A stretch of 64,000 nucleotides of DNA from Branchinecta lynchi. Taxonomy: Eukaryota > Arthropoda > Branchiopoda > Anostraca > Branchinectidae. Below the pieces are notes generated by a model. The model was not told where the DNA came from, did not search any database, and was given only the letters and a program-made list of their open reading frames with translations. The first letter of the stretch is position 1. The number at the start of each line of letters is the position of its first letter. Location of the stretch: assembly GCA_023053575.1 (NCBI GenBank), contig JAKZAP010000001.1, forward strand, positions 11,982,849-12,046,848, in the 5' to 3' direction. The translations under genes and the position numbers were made by a program. Of the stretch, positions 20,347-35,300 are shown one piece after another.

Positions 20347-23300
20347 CTGAAAAATAGACGACAATTAAAATAAAATCAGATCCTAACTACTAAGCTGAAG
20401 TGGCGGGTCCTCCTTGGAAGCGAACCCGAAGCGGTCAGCTCGATCTTCAGTGTCTCCTTAAAAGCTCCCAACACTTTTATATCCCTCCTTTTTTTGATGA
20501 TCCTCCCATATTTACAATAATGACTAAGAATCGGCCATGCTTTCAAGGGGGCTGTCCAAAAGGTGTGTCCCCTAAAGTCAGTGAACGCTATCAAGCCAAT
20601 GAATATTTGACGAGCCGGCGGGACAGAAGGGAAGAGTTGCGCTAAAGGGTTGACTCTGTCTGGGATCCCAAAACGTAAGTGGAGGGATACCTATGACATC
20701 GCAAAAGTTGTCCGTCTGTTAGCACGAGGACTCTTTATGTCAAGTTCGAACATGGGCTATGTAGCTCTATACTTAGGGTTGGCGGGTTTGAAATTAAGGT
20801 GAACAAAAAATATTGTTTAAAAGCTAATGAAATAGTCGAACTAGGGGAAAGAGACATGCCTAATCCGAATATGAAATTTATTTTCTCGCTGGACAAATAG
20901 TTCACCCGGAATCCGGCAAAAACCGGAAAATTTGCGAAAAGTAAAAGTTTAATATGAAGTTGGTTGGATGTTCGATTTAGGGGCAAAGAAACGTGCCGAG
21001 TCCGATATAAAAAATATTTTCTCGCCCGACAATTAGTTCGGCCGGAATCCGGCCAAAACCGGGGAATTTGTTTAAAGTAAAAGTTTTATTTAAATTTGAT
21101 AAGATGTTCGATTTACGGGTAAGTAGACATTCGCATATGACACTCATTTTCTCACTGGACTTATAGATCGCCCAGAATCCGGCTGAAGCCGGAAAATTTG
21201 TTAAAAGTTAAAGTTTAATCTGAAGTTGATTAGAGGTTGGATGTGGGAGTAAGGAGACATGCTGAATTTATTTTTGAGCTTTATTTTTTTGCCGGACAAG
21301 TATCCGGGATTCCGCCGAAACCAGAAAACTGGCAGAAGTAAGGCAGGAAGTTTCGATCTGCTTCGTCAAAATAGATATGACTTAAAGGGGTAAACACACA
21401 TGCTGAATCCATACTTGAACTTGGTTTTCTCGTATGATTAGCTGTTTGGCCTTGATCTGTTTCTAAATTTTAATAGTAAAAGTGTTCAAGGAGTCTGGCG
21501 AAGATTGGATCTGGCGAAGACTAAGCCCAATTGTCTGGATCAAATTTGAACTTTTGGGATCCCATCGAAACCTTTGGTCTTGTTGTTATTTCTGAACTGG
21601 TTTTAGGATTTTGCAGAAAAAGTGTAGTCTTGTGTTTAAAACAATCATTCCTACCGACCGGTAACGTTACTGTCAATTTGTGTGCAACCTCGGTGAGCTG
21701 GGTTGAAGTCCCGAATCGTGGGATCCGGAATATTGACTTTCATGACACGCGAAGAACAATGCGAGTTGTGTGATAGGGACGAAACTGGAAGGTGCGAATT
21801 TCATATGCCCTATGTGTATCATTCTGAAGTCTTTGCCGGAACCGGCATTGGTGGGCTGGGCTCGAAGGGGGTGTTGGAAATTTAAGAGGGGGTCTGGAAA
21901 GGTTAGTTTCACGGGTTGGACCAGCGGGTGGAGCGTCGTATGGAACTTGGTCGATAGAAATGGCACAGAACAATGGTGTGGAACTTGGTCGACAAAAATA
22001 GAACACGGACCAAGTCAGCGCAGGGGACGGCGTTGCGAAGATGCACACTTTCATACGTGTGAAACTCGGGGAAGTCCAAACCGCATCCGGTGGAGTTAGA
22101 GGCGCGCGGAAATTTTGCGATGACCTCATTTACTGTCTTGTACATCTTTGCATGATAGTGCATATGAGTTCGTACCTCTTTTTCAACTGTGAAGACGGCC
22201 GGTGGTCAAGTAGGTTTCTTTAGCAGTTGACTTGCACAATGTCATATCGCCGATAGAAAATATCTTTGCTCTGAATCGACGCACGGTTCATAAGGATCGG
22301 CGGAAAGTTCATATCTCTGCTCACTCCCTCTATCTCGTGGAATGCGTAAAATAACTCTGTGGCTAGAGCTATCGAAACATATTTCTCCTCCTCTCTCTCG
22401 GCTTAATGAATTAATGAATTCCTTCGGGAAGAATGAGTGAGTTGAAAATGAACGAGTTCACTCAACTAGTCATCAGAAACTGAGTGAGCAAAGTGAAATT
22501 ATCAATTAACTGATTTGCTTGATCAAGAACGGTTTCCAATTGTCCCGCTACAGGAACAAGCAAGGCGTATGCAGGGGGGGGGGGTTAGCCCCCCCCCCCA
22601 CGGAAACACAAAAATAATAATTTTTATAGGCTTTTCCCTCTGATTTATGTATATTTTGTACTTTTGTCCGACCCGCAGGCAACCCCCCCCCCCCCCCCCC
22701 CCCCCCCGAAAACAAATCCTGGATACGGGCCTGGGAACAAGCAATGCCAATTTGCATATACTACAAAACTGTGCTCAGTTTCGAAATTCTTAAATGCAAG
22801 TTGTGCTCACTTTCTATGCCGCTCCCGTTTTTCAACCAGCAAGACGTTTCTAAGCTACCCGAGCTTTTCTGAGATGTCTAAGGCCCTAGCCGGAACTAAT
22901 TAAATCGTTGTCAACCGAACTTCTTCTGCGTACTTCTATTATGGAGATTTTAAAGTTTATTTATCAGTATTATTATGTTCCGTGTCCCAACCGTTTGATT
23001 ATCCCCCGCTTACGGAACGTAAATATTTAATCCGTTGTTTGCGGATGGTTTTTGCTGCGTAGTTTCAATATTTGTTGAATACCGCATGCTCTGGAAATTC
23101 TGAATTCCCGACTGGACAAACACAGTTTTTTGCGGAAAGCAAGTATTACAAACACTTAAGCGGTAAACAAGATGCTTGTTTGCCAAACCATTAAGGCCGA
23201 AGCCTAGCGATTTGCAGAGCTTTCGCGTTAATGGTTCTGTATTTCCGGCCATAGAGATTTGGAGTATTGCAAAAGGTCCAGTGTAAGTATTTTAGCCTCG

Positions 23301-26300
23301 AGCAAACAGCAAATCACGCTAGAATTGCTAAAACTCAATTAACTTCCTTATACAGGTACTGTTTCACCTCTTGACTGCCAACCTTTTCTAATTAGCGTCC
23401 ATCTAAATAAGCTACCAAGAAGGGCCAAAAAACAGAAGTTAAATTCAGAGTTGATAAAGTATAAAAAGATAATAGGTGTAGGACGAAAGTGTAGGAAGAG
23501 TGTAGGAAAATGTAACTGTTAGGTAAAGTTTGTATTAACGTCGCTGAGTTGGAGGTGAGGACGTTGCGACTTGTTTTAGTTCAATCTAAAGCAAGAACAA
23601 ATGAAAAAGAAGCTACACGGGATTAAAAAGAAAAAGGGCAAACATGCCACCAATCAGCAGTTACAGTGTATATTCAGTCCTTAAAGGACAAGTCACAGTA
23701 GATACAATTTACGTTCAAACATTTTAACATAGTATTTTAAAGGAGTTGTATCCTAAGCCTTCAAGCAGTTGCAAGTGCACCCAAGGTGAAGTCACAACTC
23801 GATCCGACCGCTGGGTCATCTAGTGGCGCGGTTCGGAAGCAACCGACATGGGGAGGCTGGGAACTAACTAACTAACCCCGAACTAACTACGCCGTGTTTG
23901 TCCGCGCTAACGGCCGTTGGACTTATTCTTGCACTTTCCTTATTCTGCGATGTTCGAGCTATAGATCTTCGAAGTACCACTTACGCTTAGGTGATTGGTC
24001 AGCAATACCGGTTATGCAAGTTTCTGATTAAAACCAAAAGGGGATGCGCACTGCTGAAAACATCCGAGCCTGGTTCCTGTAATTTTAAGATCACCCTCAA
24101 TTCCGGAAGTGCGGAATCGGATGTGATTGACTAGCATCCTGAAAAGTTGAACTGGTTTCAACTTGGCTGCGAGACTAGCTGGTACCCGAAACTGGCACCA
24201 GTATCGATTGTGAACGGCAGAAATCCAGCCAAATTTCCGGAGCTGGATGGTACCGAGTATTAGTTCAAACCCGTTGTGAATGGTCCTTCAGCTGCACATC
24301 CCTCTTGGACACGCCAGTATACCAAACCGCAAGAGGTGTCCCCGCTCAAGCAATCCGACATTTCTAAACTGCAAGTACGCTATTCCAAGAACTTGTTTCT
24401 AAGGCCGGTGGCTGGATTTTCCAACTTAATGAGAGAATTGAGCCGATTTAGCGTTTCGCTGCTCGGCGCTCTCGCAAATTAGATAGAAGGATCCGACGCG
24501 TGTGCCACTTTAGTTCCCTGGCGTTCTGCGATCAACTGACACAAAACTAATTGCTTGTATTCTGCGAATTTTTCCCCGCGGTTACTGGGATAACATTGTT
24601 GGCTTCAAGACATCAGCCTTAGTTACAGCATACACTAGCACTATAGTCAAGTGACTGTATTTCGCAGAAGAACCAACAAACCCCATTCTAACTTAAGTAT
24701 TCCTTCAGCCTACACTGTAAAAAAATCTTGCAGTATTTGCTACAGGGGTTAATGTTGTCTTTATTGAGATAAGATAATCCCTAATTCGGATTAATTTTAT
24801 CCCAATAGAGATAAGATTAATCCCAGTAGAAAATACTGCACCTTTATTCGGAGAAACTTTTTACAGTGAAAGCTGACTGCGAATCATATGTGACTGGGTT
24901 AACGGGTACGTCAGCTGAATTCTATTCGAGAGAGTTTTCGTCCCTTCTTAGGAAGATTCCTCACGCCAGCAAAAACGAAAGTAAAAAAATAATAAAGGTT
25001 CTACAAAATCTGATACTTGTATGTAGAAATAATCTAATCTAATCTACTACAAGTATCAGATTTTAGTGTGAGCCTGCAACGGCTTCTTGCCAAGAAGGTC
25101 CAAAATACCGCTCGAATAAAACTCAGCTGACGTATCTGTTTAACGCGCTTAAATAGCATTACAACTTCCAGGCCAATCGGCCTAGAAGCGTAAAAATATG
25201 ATCTGGGGCTTCCAAGGACCTTGATCTCAATTACAAAAATATTGAGGTTAGTTTTCTGAGGTAAGTCCACTGACTAATTATTCCGAGTGCATGTGTTGTG
25301 ATCGGAACTCCTGAGATTAAGGTAACACTATATTGTTTGTTTTCTCGATAGTGGCCTCTATCCCTGACACTGTTCACAAATCGCGAATCTGTATCCAGTT
25401 TGACAATTCTCCCTCCAACCATAATTAAACTTTAACTGAAAAGCCGACTTATTTTGTGTCATGTAACTGAATGCATTGAACTGTTTTGATTCTATGAAGG
25501 GAATTTCTTATTTTCCACTATCTACTCCAGTTATGACGTTCAGAATATCTGCGGCCGTCCCCACAATGACAATTCTACTATGATGCAGGAAATTTTAATC
25601 TCAACACAAACGCGGCTTTTCAGTGGGCAGTGGTGAGATTCGTGAAGATTGCTTAGTGCCTGAACAAAAAAAGTCATAAATGTTTCGCGTAAGGGATATA
25701 AGCGCATAGAGGTACCACAAATCATACAGAAATTCCAATATTTTAAAATCTATATTCGTGAATGGCAGAACAACGAAGTAACGCATTTTCAGCGGGTCTT
25801 CAAGCCAGTTTTAGTAAATAAGTCTCCTATTTCAGCACATTTCGGTTAAACTTTAACTATGTCCCTTCACATCCTTAAAGGACCCCTCGCACTATTTACT
25901 TAAACTATTTTAAAATATTTGAATACTTTAAAACGAGGCTGTGCTTTTAACAAATAACTCGCGGTTATGGCTGTTTTAAGCCTTTTCCGAGACCCGTTGA
26001 CTTACAGCGAAAACAGGAAAAAAAATTTACACAACCGGTTTTCTGTTGGAAAAGCTTCTCGCAGACAACCGTCAACAGCGAGGTACAAATCGAAGGCAGA
26101 AAATCACGGCAAGTGAGAAAATCAGCGTAGTTTTGTTAGACCGGTTAGAATGTACCGTACGAAACAGGGATCTCCGGATTTAGAAATATATGGAATGATT
26201 ATAGAAGTAGGTTGCGTTAGTATTATAGGTAAGATAGGTCCTTTAAAATCAATTACAATATTTCCCTAGTAGCCGAGCGGAATCGACACCCTTGATAACA

Positions 26301-29300
26301 CTCTTCTGTCTTATCTATCTTCTCATACCCCCATACATTTTTTTTTGTTGCTTGAATGTGCTATCAAATATACTAATACTAAAGTCCGGCCGATACAAAA
26401 CTTCCACGTTAGATGGCATCTCCTCCCTACGCAAATTTGAAAGACGCTTTCGAGTCTGATGTTTCAGGTTCTTCAAAGATCACACATATGCTTTCCGCCC
26501 TAGCATAACCTTGAAACCAAATAATATTACTGAGGATCTCACTTCCAGTGACGAGACTAGTAGACAGTTCAAAACTGACTAAAATCTGTATTAATACAGA
26601 CAGGAGCAGGCGAATTTTTGGGATGCTCATGTTCCTTTCGCTGACAAACCTTCAATGACATTAATTTAGCGCCATGGACTAATGATTCGCAGTCATGCAG
26701 TTGTAGGAGCATTCAGCCTTCGTAATTCAGTATTTGTTTCTTAGAGGAAGATTGGGACAGACGACGTTATCGGTTAATGGTGGATGCCCTTAAAAGGAAA
26801 TATGCCCCACAAAAAATGAAAACAAAAGGAACCAGAAGACAACTTAAACTTCATAACACCATCACTCTTATTTATATTTTTCTGTTAGCTAATAACATTC
26901 AAAAAACCGCAGCAACGACCAAAAAGTGTTGTTTTCCTCTCGTGCGCCTTCAATGTCAAACCCGAGTAGAGCTGGAGTCCAAGAGAGTTTAATTAGTAAG
27001 TGGAGGGATACCTATTACATCGCAAAAGTTGTCCGTCTGTCCATCCGTCCGTCTGTCAGCACGATAACTCTCGAAGGGAATGAGATATTTTGATGAAACC
27101 TGGTGTGAGGACGAGTCAAGGGAAAGGTCGAGCTCGTATGGGCCCGATAGCTGCATATTTAGGGGAGGGGGAAGGGGTTTCAAATTAAGGGGCGAAATTT
27201 GTCTAAAGTTTGTCGAAAATAAAAGATTAATCTGAAGTTGATAAGAGGTTCGATTCAAGGATAGTGAGACATGCTGAATCCGAAATGAAAATAATTTTTG
27301 TCGCCGGACAAGTAGATCGCCCGGAATCCGGCCATAACCGGAATCTGTTAAAAGTAAAAGTTTTATACTGATTTCATTAGGTGTTCGATTTACGGGTAAG
27401 AATGCCTGCTGAACTCGTGTATGATAATCATTTTATACCTGGACACATTTCACCACGAATCCTGCTGAAATCGGGAAATTTGTTAAAAATTGAAGTTTTA
27501 TGTGAAGTTGATTATGGAGATATGGATGGTATGGAGTTACGCTGAACCTGTTTTGAACTACAATTTTTTGCAAGACAAGTAGTTCGCCCGGAATCCGGCT
27601 CAAACCGGAAATTTGGCAGAAGTAAGGCAGGAACTTTCGTCAAAGTAGACATGACGCAGGCTATATAGAGGTAAACTCACATGCTGAATCCATATTTGAA
27701 CTTCGTCTTCTCCGATGATTACCACTGGACCGCTACAAGACCCGATTGTCTGTAAATATTACATTTTTGGGATCCCATCGAAACCTTTGGTCTTGTTATC
27801 TTTGACGTGCCAGTGCTATTGGTTTTTGGATAAATGGCTAATTAAAATTAAAATTAAAATAAACTTGAAACTTACCTCAAAGGGGAGCAAGCTCCGCTGC
27901 TGAAAATTCACTAGCGACTCATACATGTGGATTGTCTTTTCTTCTGCTGCCGGCGTTGTCGGTGGGAAAGATGACCAGAAGTGACGTAGCAACTCACTGC
28001 ATGCGCGGTAGAGGTTCCGCAGTTCTGCTTGTATTTCTTCAGAAACAGATGCTGCAACGAAAAAAAGGTTGGAAACGCCGTGTGCTTTTTCATGGCCCGG
28101 TTAAAAAAAAAGAAAACAAGAAAAAAAAAGATGCCCACGAATTAGCATAGACAAGTGCGTTCTTGCTGGCAATTTATTTCCCGGGAGAACAGAAAAAAAC
28201 GAAAAATATAACATCCATTTATTATTTTCACGCACGGGAAAATTCAGCCGACTTTGGACTTCCAAGTTTTCTCATCTTTTTGGGATCCCAAAAACGGAAG
28301 TGGAGCGATACCTATGACATCGTAAAAGTTGTCCGTCTGTCCGTCCGTCTGTTAGCACGACAACTCTCGAAGGGAGTGAGATATTTTGATGAAACTTAAT
28401 GTGAGGACTTTTGGGTCAAGAGTAAGGTCAAGTTCGTAGATGGGCTCTGTAGCCCTACATTTAGGGGTGGGGGAGGTGGTTCAAATTAAGGGGCAAACAA
28501 AGTATTTGTTATATATACAAAGTATATAACAGCTAATGTGATAGTCGATTATGGGGTAAGGAGACATGCTGAACACGAATATGCAAAAGTAGTTCGCCCG
28601 GAATCCCGCGAAAACCGGAAAGTTGGTTAAAAGTAAAAGTTTTATTTGAAGTTGATTAAATGTTCGGTTTCGGGGTAAGAAGACGTGCTGAACATGACGG
28701 TGAAAACCATTTTCTCGCTGGACGATTAGTTTGTCCGGAATCCGGCAAAAACCGGAAAGTTGGTTAAAAGTAAAAGTTTGATTTGAAGTTGATTAAATGT
28801 TCGATTTAGGGATAAGTAGATCATTTTTTAACCGGACATATAATTCGTCCGGAATCCGGTTGTAACCGTTTTTTTTTAGAAGCTAAACTTTTATTTGAAA
28901 TTGTTTAGATGGTCTTTATAGGGATAAGGAGATGCCGTCCGCTAAATTCGATTCTGAATTTTCTTTTTTTGCTGGACAACTAGTTCGCTCAGAATTCGGG
29001 CGAAACCGGAAACTTGGCAGAAATGAAGCAGGAAGTTTCGGCCAGTATCGTCAAAACAGATATGGCTTATAGAGGTATACCTGAACTTGTTTTTCTCTAA
29101 TGATTAGCCTGGCAAAGACTGGATCAAGACCCAATTGTCTGGACCAAGTATTAGATTTTTGGGATCCCATAGACACCTTTGGTCTTGTATCTACTGGCAC
29201 ATCGACGATAGAGTTCCTGGCGACTCAGCGAAGCATTAAAATTCCGATCGTAAAATGAAATTTGAAGATCCAGATTTCCAAACTTGTACTGAGACCGTAG

Positions 29301-32300
29301 CTAAAAGTCATTACTGAGATAAGTAATGACTTTTATTTATTGGTTTCCAAATTCTTGTGTGTCTGTGTATTTTGTAAATTTTTATTCCTTTTCTAGCTTT
29401 TAGCTATTCGGAACAAACTTGATTGATTGATTGATAAGAAATGTGATTCGGAACATTGCTACTCAGGCGACTGAGCGCCAAGATTCCCATAACTGGTCTC
29501 CGCCTAATGAATCGAGTTGAATTCAAACTACATACATGCTAGGGCGTCCATGTCTGAGCCGCGCATAAGGCCTCCTCCGATCGATAATTCACCTAAAACA
29601 GTAACTGCCAATCTTGGCACAATCAGCTCCACAGGCTTCCCACCTCTGTCGTCCAAGCACCATTCGGTCAGTGCTCGATCCAGGTACTGAACAGCTTCTT
29701 TTGGCTCACTAGAATCAGAAAATGTGAAACCACCTCCAAGATTCACTCTTTATCTCTATTGTAAATGTACAATTCATAGTAGGCGATCTGACAGAATAAC
29801 GTCAGATTTGTAAGCAGATGTCCTTCGAACTTCTGGAGGTAGCGCGATGCGACCAGGACGTTCAACAGGCTCCCAATATAAATGCCAAAATCTGACTATT
29901 TTTTTAACATGATAAACTATCAATACCTATAATCGCCGGACGTAGGAAAAAAACTAGGTAGCGCGAGCAAGGCCCCCGGATGGCAAAACCCTCCCGGAAG
30001 GCCGACCCTCCGCCCGGCAATTGGTTTTATTTACAAAATGAAGCGATGAAATAAAAAGATGAAAAGGTACGAAAGAGTAATCACGATAAGCCACTGAATT
30101 TACGCTCGATGAATTTAAACCTACTGGCCGACCTTCCGTATGAACTGACTTCCAAGACGCCCCGCAATGAACGAATGCCCCTACGTCCAACAGAGCCACT
30201 GAATGCCCAGATGACCTGATGCCTTTCGGACACGAGGGCACGTATGGCACCGGAAACCCTCAGAACGCCAAGACACGCATGCACGGAGGAGTTGAGAAGC
30301 CTATCCCTATAAAAGGGACCATCCTATCTGATGATTCTTGATGTTCCTAAAAGAACCCCCTTATCTAACAATAACCTACAGTCTCATAATTACATCGAAA
30401 ATCACAAAAAATCGCCGAAGAACACTATCGCCTTATTCTAAGAGACAGGAAGATGAACTAGAAATAATAATTTAAATGATTTTTACTGACTTAAAAGTTA
30501 CTGCTTATTTTTACTGTGTACAAGCACTTCGTATGAAAAGCTGGTTACTTTACCTATAAACTACATTCTTAAAAGAGAACTGAACTCTTTGGAAGCCAAG
30601 ACAAGTCTGCCGAAGGATTCTCAACACGAAACGTACGAACGCTGTTTTTACTGTTGTTTGAGGCAACGTTGGCCTATCTGTATTTACAGCCATATTTTAA
30701 GAAGGCCTTGGCTATACCTAGCCTATGTGTTCACAGTTTATAGTCTCAAGAAAACCTTCATTATACCGCTCTAGACGGATGTTTATGCACTGTATGGGAA
30801 AATTTTACTTGTTGACAAAATACTGCAAGGGATATAGTTACGATTTCTTTCATTGTATAACTATTAGACATAATTCACTGATATTCGGAATAAGTCTTTA
30901 ATCGAACATTGTATACCTATTATATCGTCAATCCGACATCCGGAAGTATCCCCCGCCCCCCCCCCCCCAGCATTTTACATTTAAAAATAAGATGAAAAGT
31001 TTTTTGATGAGTAAAGATGGGTGAGGAGACAGGGTTACCTTGTGTATGAATCGGTTCTGGATTGCCACGAGGTTTAATTGTCTTCCATCTATCTATGATA
31101 TTGAATACTTTTTTTCCTTTATTTTTATATAGTTGTTTACGTATAGTATTGCATTTCTTTTTTTCCCTTTCCTTATTTGTTCCCAATATAATTATACTAA
31201 GTGATTAAATTATCGAGTCCTGCCACAAACAAATCTGTATAGATTTTTACGTGGCAGGTCCGTTATGATGTTAATTTTTTTTTTTTTTTTTAATTATAAT
31301 ATATGTTAAATTTTGTCTCTCTCTCTCTCTGTCTCTAAAGATTACCCATCCAACTTCGAAGACTACCGGCTTTAAAGAAAGAGACGAATGATAGCAAACG
31401 CATCCCATCCTTAGGGATTTAGGAAACGAAAAATCGTCTCCTAGGTTTCAAATCGTATAAGCTTTCAGATCTTACCCTTTGTGAACAATTTCGCTTTGAT
31501 TTTTTTTTTTTCTAAGGCCAAGAAAGCTTCCTACGAAAAAGCTTCTTAAGTCTAACGGAGCCCGACATGAAACTGTTGGCTTTGCCAAAGGACCCGTGAC
31601 TAAATAATGAGAGATTAAAGGTTTCTTTCTTCTCTATCTTTACATTTTATGTGTGAATGTTCTATCTGTTACATTTTATGTGTAAATGTGGTGAGTTGGG
31701 GGGATTAAGGGAAGAAATGTTTGGGAGGAGTGGGAGGAGTGCTTTAGGGGAGGAAGGGTTAGTAGATCTGATTGGAGACAAGTGTTTCGCAGTAATGAGA
31801 AATTTGGCAGTGTTCGTCCGGTGCATCGGGAGAATCTAATGTAAGTGTTATTAAGCTATATCTAGGATTTTCATTTTTTGTTTTGGTTGTTTTGTTTTAT
31901 TGTAAGTGATTTTTGTGTGTGGTAGTTGCTATGGCCAGTTGGCTTTTCGCAATAAATGTGGGGGTGGGGCCTCAGTTTTACAAGATCCTAAATCTCTTCT
32001 GACACCACAGCCGCTTTCAAAAGGCGCTATGCAGTTCTCCTCAGTAACTTTTCATTTTTGATGAAATTAAGGTACTATGTATCTTTGTTCACCAGTCTCA
32101 GGAAAGATTTCACCCTGGATGACCTGAAAGAAGCGCAGGAGAATTATCCGGAACTGGCAGACAAAGATTATTACAGGTTTGTTTCCTTCCCCGAAGTTGA
32201 CCCAGAAGATTGACAGCCTGACGACGACCCTTACCAAGAAGGGCCGAAATAAATATTCTTTGAGACCAAGCTGACTTTGAAACATTTATTCAAACAGAGT

Positions 32301-35300
32301 GACGAAGCATCGACGAAGCAGACGAAGCAGAGTGACGAAGAGTTTCGAAGCATCGTGCAGACCTATATCCGTCGTAGACATTGTTTGAATATATGTTTCA
32401 AAGTCAGTTTCGGCTCAAATAATATTTACGCCAAACCTTGATGGGAGCCGTCGCCCCTCTCACACGTCTCTTTAAAGTATCGAGCCTACCAAATAGTGCT
32501 TATGGAGGCTTCATCGAAACTGAAAGGAAGTTGAAAACATCGTTTTTTTGCCGTCTAATGGAGTCGCGGAATGATTTAGTGGAGTTTGCTGCAAACCCAC
32601 ACTCCCAGAAATTTGCCGCACTTATTGAGGAAAATAAGTGCGATCCACTTATCTGTGCACGTTTGCCACAGGTTTTGCACTAGGAAAAATGTGCGAATCT
32701 CAGCCAAGATATGTGTTCACTTATTGAGAAGAAAAATGTGCGATCCGCTTATCTGTGAAGGTTTGCCACAGGTTTTGCACGAGGAAAAATGTGCGAATCT
32801 CAGACTAGAAATATGTGTTCACTGAGCGCAGTTTTAATATACGAGCTTCGATACATGCACAAGTTTCCCATGTATTTGTAAAGGTTATTATGTGTTAACG
32901 AATATGTGCGTAAAAATGGAAGAGAAACAAGTATAGAGTCATAATATGTGTTCCAGATTATCCGACAAAGATAGGTAACTGAGCTCGTTCGAAGAACAAT
33001 TTATCAGTACTGCTAAAAAATAAGTGTGCTTCACAATGCGTTCTAAAGAGCATAGAAAGAATTGCGACAGCTTTTTGTGCTCAATTATCTGTGCACGTTT
33101 TAGTGATTTGATACCAATTATCGAATGTGATGCCAAATTTACGCGCTCAAATAATTGCACTGAAATATATGCTGCCATAACTTATAAAGGCCATTTGCTA
33201 AATGTCTGCGCACAAATATCTGCACACAGAAGAATTGCAAGAACTATTCGTCGACGAATATCTGTGCTCGTTTACGGGCTTCGGTATGAAATTTTGGAAA
33301 ATGATTCCAAATTCCTGCGCTCAAATACCTGCACTTTACAGGTGTGCTTCTAGAATGTGTAGCGGCCATTCGTCAACAAATATCTGTGCTTGTTTTTGGG
33401 ATTTGGTACTAATTATCCGGATGTGATGCGATATTTCTGCGCTCAGGTAACTGTACTGAAAGATGTGCTGTCAGAACTTAAAACCGCCATTCGTAAACAA
33501 ATGTCTGTGCTCGTTTACGGGTTTTCGTGTGAAGTATTGGAATATGGTGTTACATGTCTGAGCACAAATACCCAGGGGTGGATCCAGCGCTCGACTCTAG
33601 GGATACCGGAATAATTTAGCTTTGGTTTCATGTTCAAGGTCCGCTTTGAATCATATATAATTTAGAAGCATAGATTAAGGAAACTACAAAGGAGGGAAAT
33701 GCCGCAACTTTTTTAGTCAATGCTGACCTTAGGCGTATTCTCGCCGTTCCCCGAGGACTCCAAATGAGGAGTCATCATCACCATCATCAAAAAGGACTCC
33801 CTTTCAGATTTGGAGGGGAATCAATTTTTGCTGGTTTTGGTACAATATAAAATTAATTAAAAACAATCAGAATAAACAAATTGAACAGAATCTATTTTGG
33901 AAGCATTCCCCCTATTCTCGCTGTTTCTGTACACCGAGTCCGCGTGGAGTGACTCCCTCTATACTCTATATGACCAAGATATGACTAAGTCCAAAACACG
34001 CCTGTGATTCCCAGGAAGAAATAGTAAACGTGTCCGTAACGACTTAAACTCAACGAATCAAATCATGACTCAGCGCAGCTTCCTTTCTTCCGCAGGTACG
34101 CCAGAGATTCTGCATCGGCAGGGAGCGATATAATTAAGAGTATTCTCACCGTTCCCTTCGATTCCCCGAGGAGTCCTCCGGGAACGGCTAAAATACGCCT
34201 CTGGTGTTTTATTTGTTCAACATTTGTGTGTAGGCCTATTCGTACATTCTGTAACCAAAAATGATACGAATTATCAAAGAAAAACAAATTTTCTCGTTTG
34301 TCCCAAAAGAATTTCCGTTTTAGAACATGGGTTTTAGGATTTGTCTGTTAATATTCTTGATGACTATTGCTCCTTGCCGATACAAAATCTCCGGCCTCTC
34401 CGGGTACCTGGCGGAAGAAAGGCAGCTGCTCCCAAAGATCGCCGTGATTGTTTGACATGGGATTTGAGTCGTTACAGACACGCTTACTCCTTCTTCCTGA
34501 GGATCATTGTCGTGTTTTGGACTTCGTCAAGCAGACTTGCAGAGTATAGAACGAGGTTATCAAGGATTTTAGAGATTCGATGTGAGGTTTTCAAGAAAGT
34601 CGGGTCGCAACACTCATGATAAATTCAAATGCGCTAGTCAAAAGGTCAGTGTTGCAACACCGTCGGATTTTACGCCAAACTGGTAGATTTTTTCGACCGA
34701 CTTGCTGATTTTTTTATGCTGGCGTGGGAGATTTCTTGGGATTTATGGTTAAAAAGAAACTTTGGCGCATTTTTCAAAGACAGCAGCGTCAATCCTGGAT
34801 CACGATCTGGCAACACTGGTCAAGGCTGAAGGAAGAGTTCAAGAATTAAATATTCTGTGGAGTGTTTACATCATCTGTCATGGATCTTCTTGTGATAGAT
34901 ATGAAGATATTGCTGCTTCATGCAGGATGAATGACGTTCTTATATGTAAGTATAAAATGTACTGGTTAGGTCTATTTACTTGTTTATGACAGGAGGGGTA
35001 TCCAACCTCGCAGTCATCTATTAATCGGCCTAAAAGATTTTCGTTTAAATAACCTAATTTTTTATAAGCTATTTTTTATTCCATTTGCTGGTCGGTTAAC
35101 CAACCTGTGGACTGAGGTGGGAGCTCCATCCAGCCGACCTACGCTCTTGGCATGGCGCGAAATTCAAAATTCTCATTGGAGAGATAGGTATGGGAAGATG
35201 CCATTTGTTCTTATAAGCCGTTTTTAGAGCTAAGTTGAAAAGACCGGCAAGACGAAAAAACTGTCAATTGTGGCAAATAGGTAGATTAACAGACCTATGG

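Noticed and set aside
29536..29747. GGGF motif suggesting an ornithine/diaminopimelate decarboxylase exon
   Set aside because: The rest lacks the EPGR motif, while LGELSIGGGLMRG and phase fit the TFIIH p62 gene on both sides.
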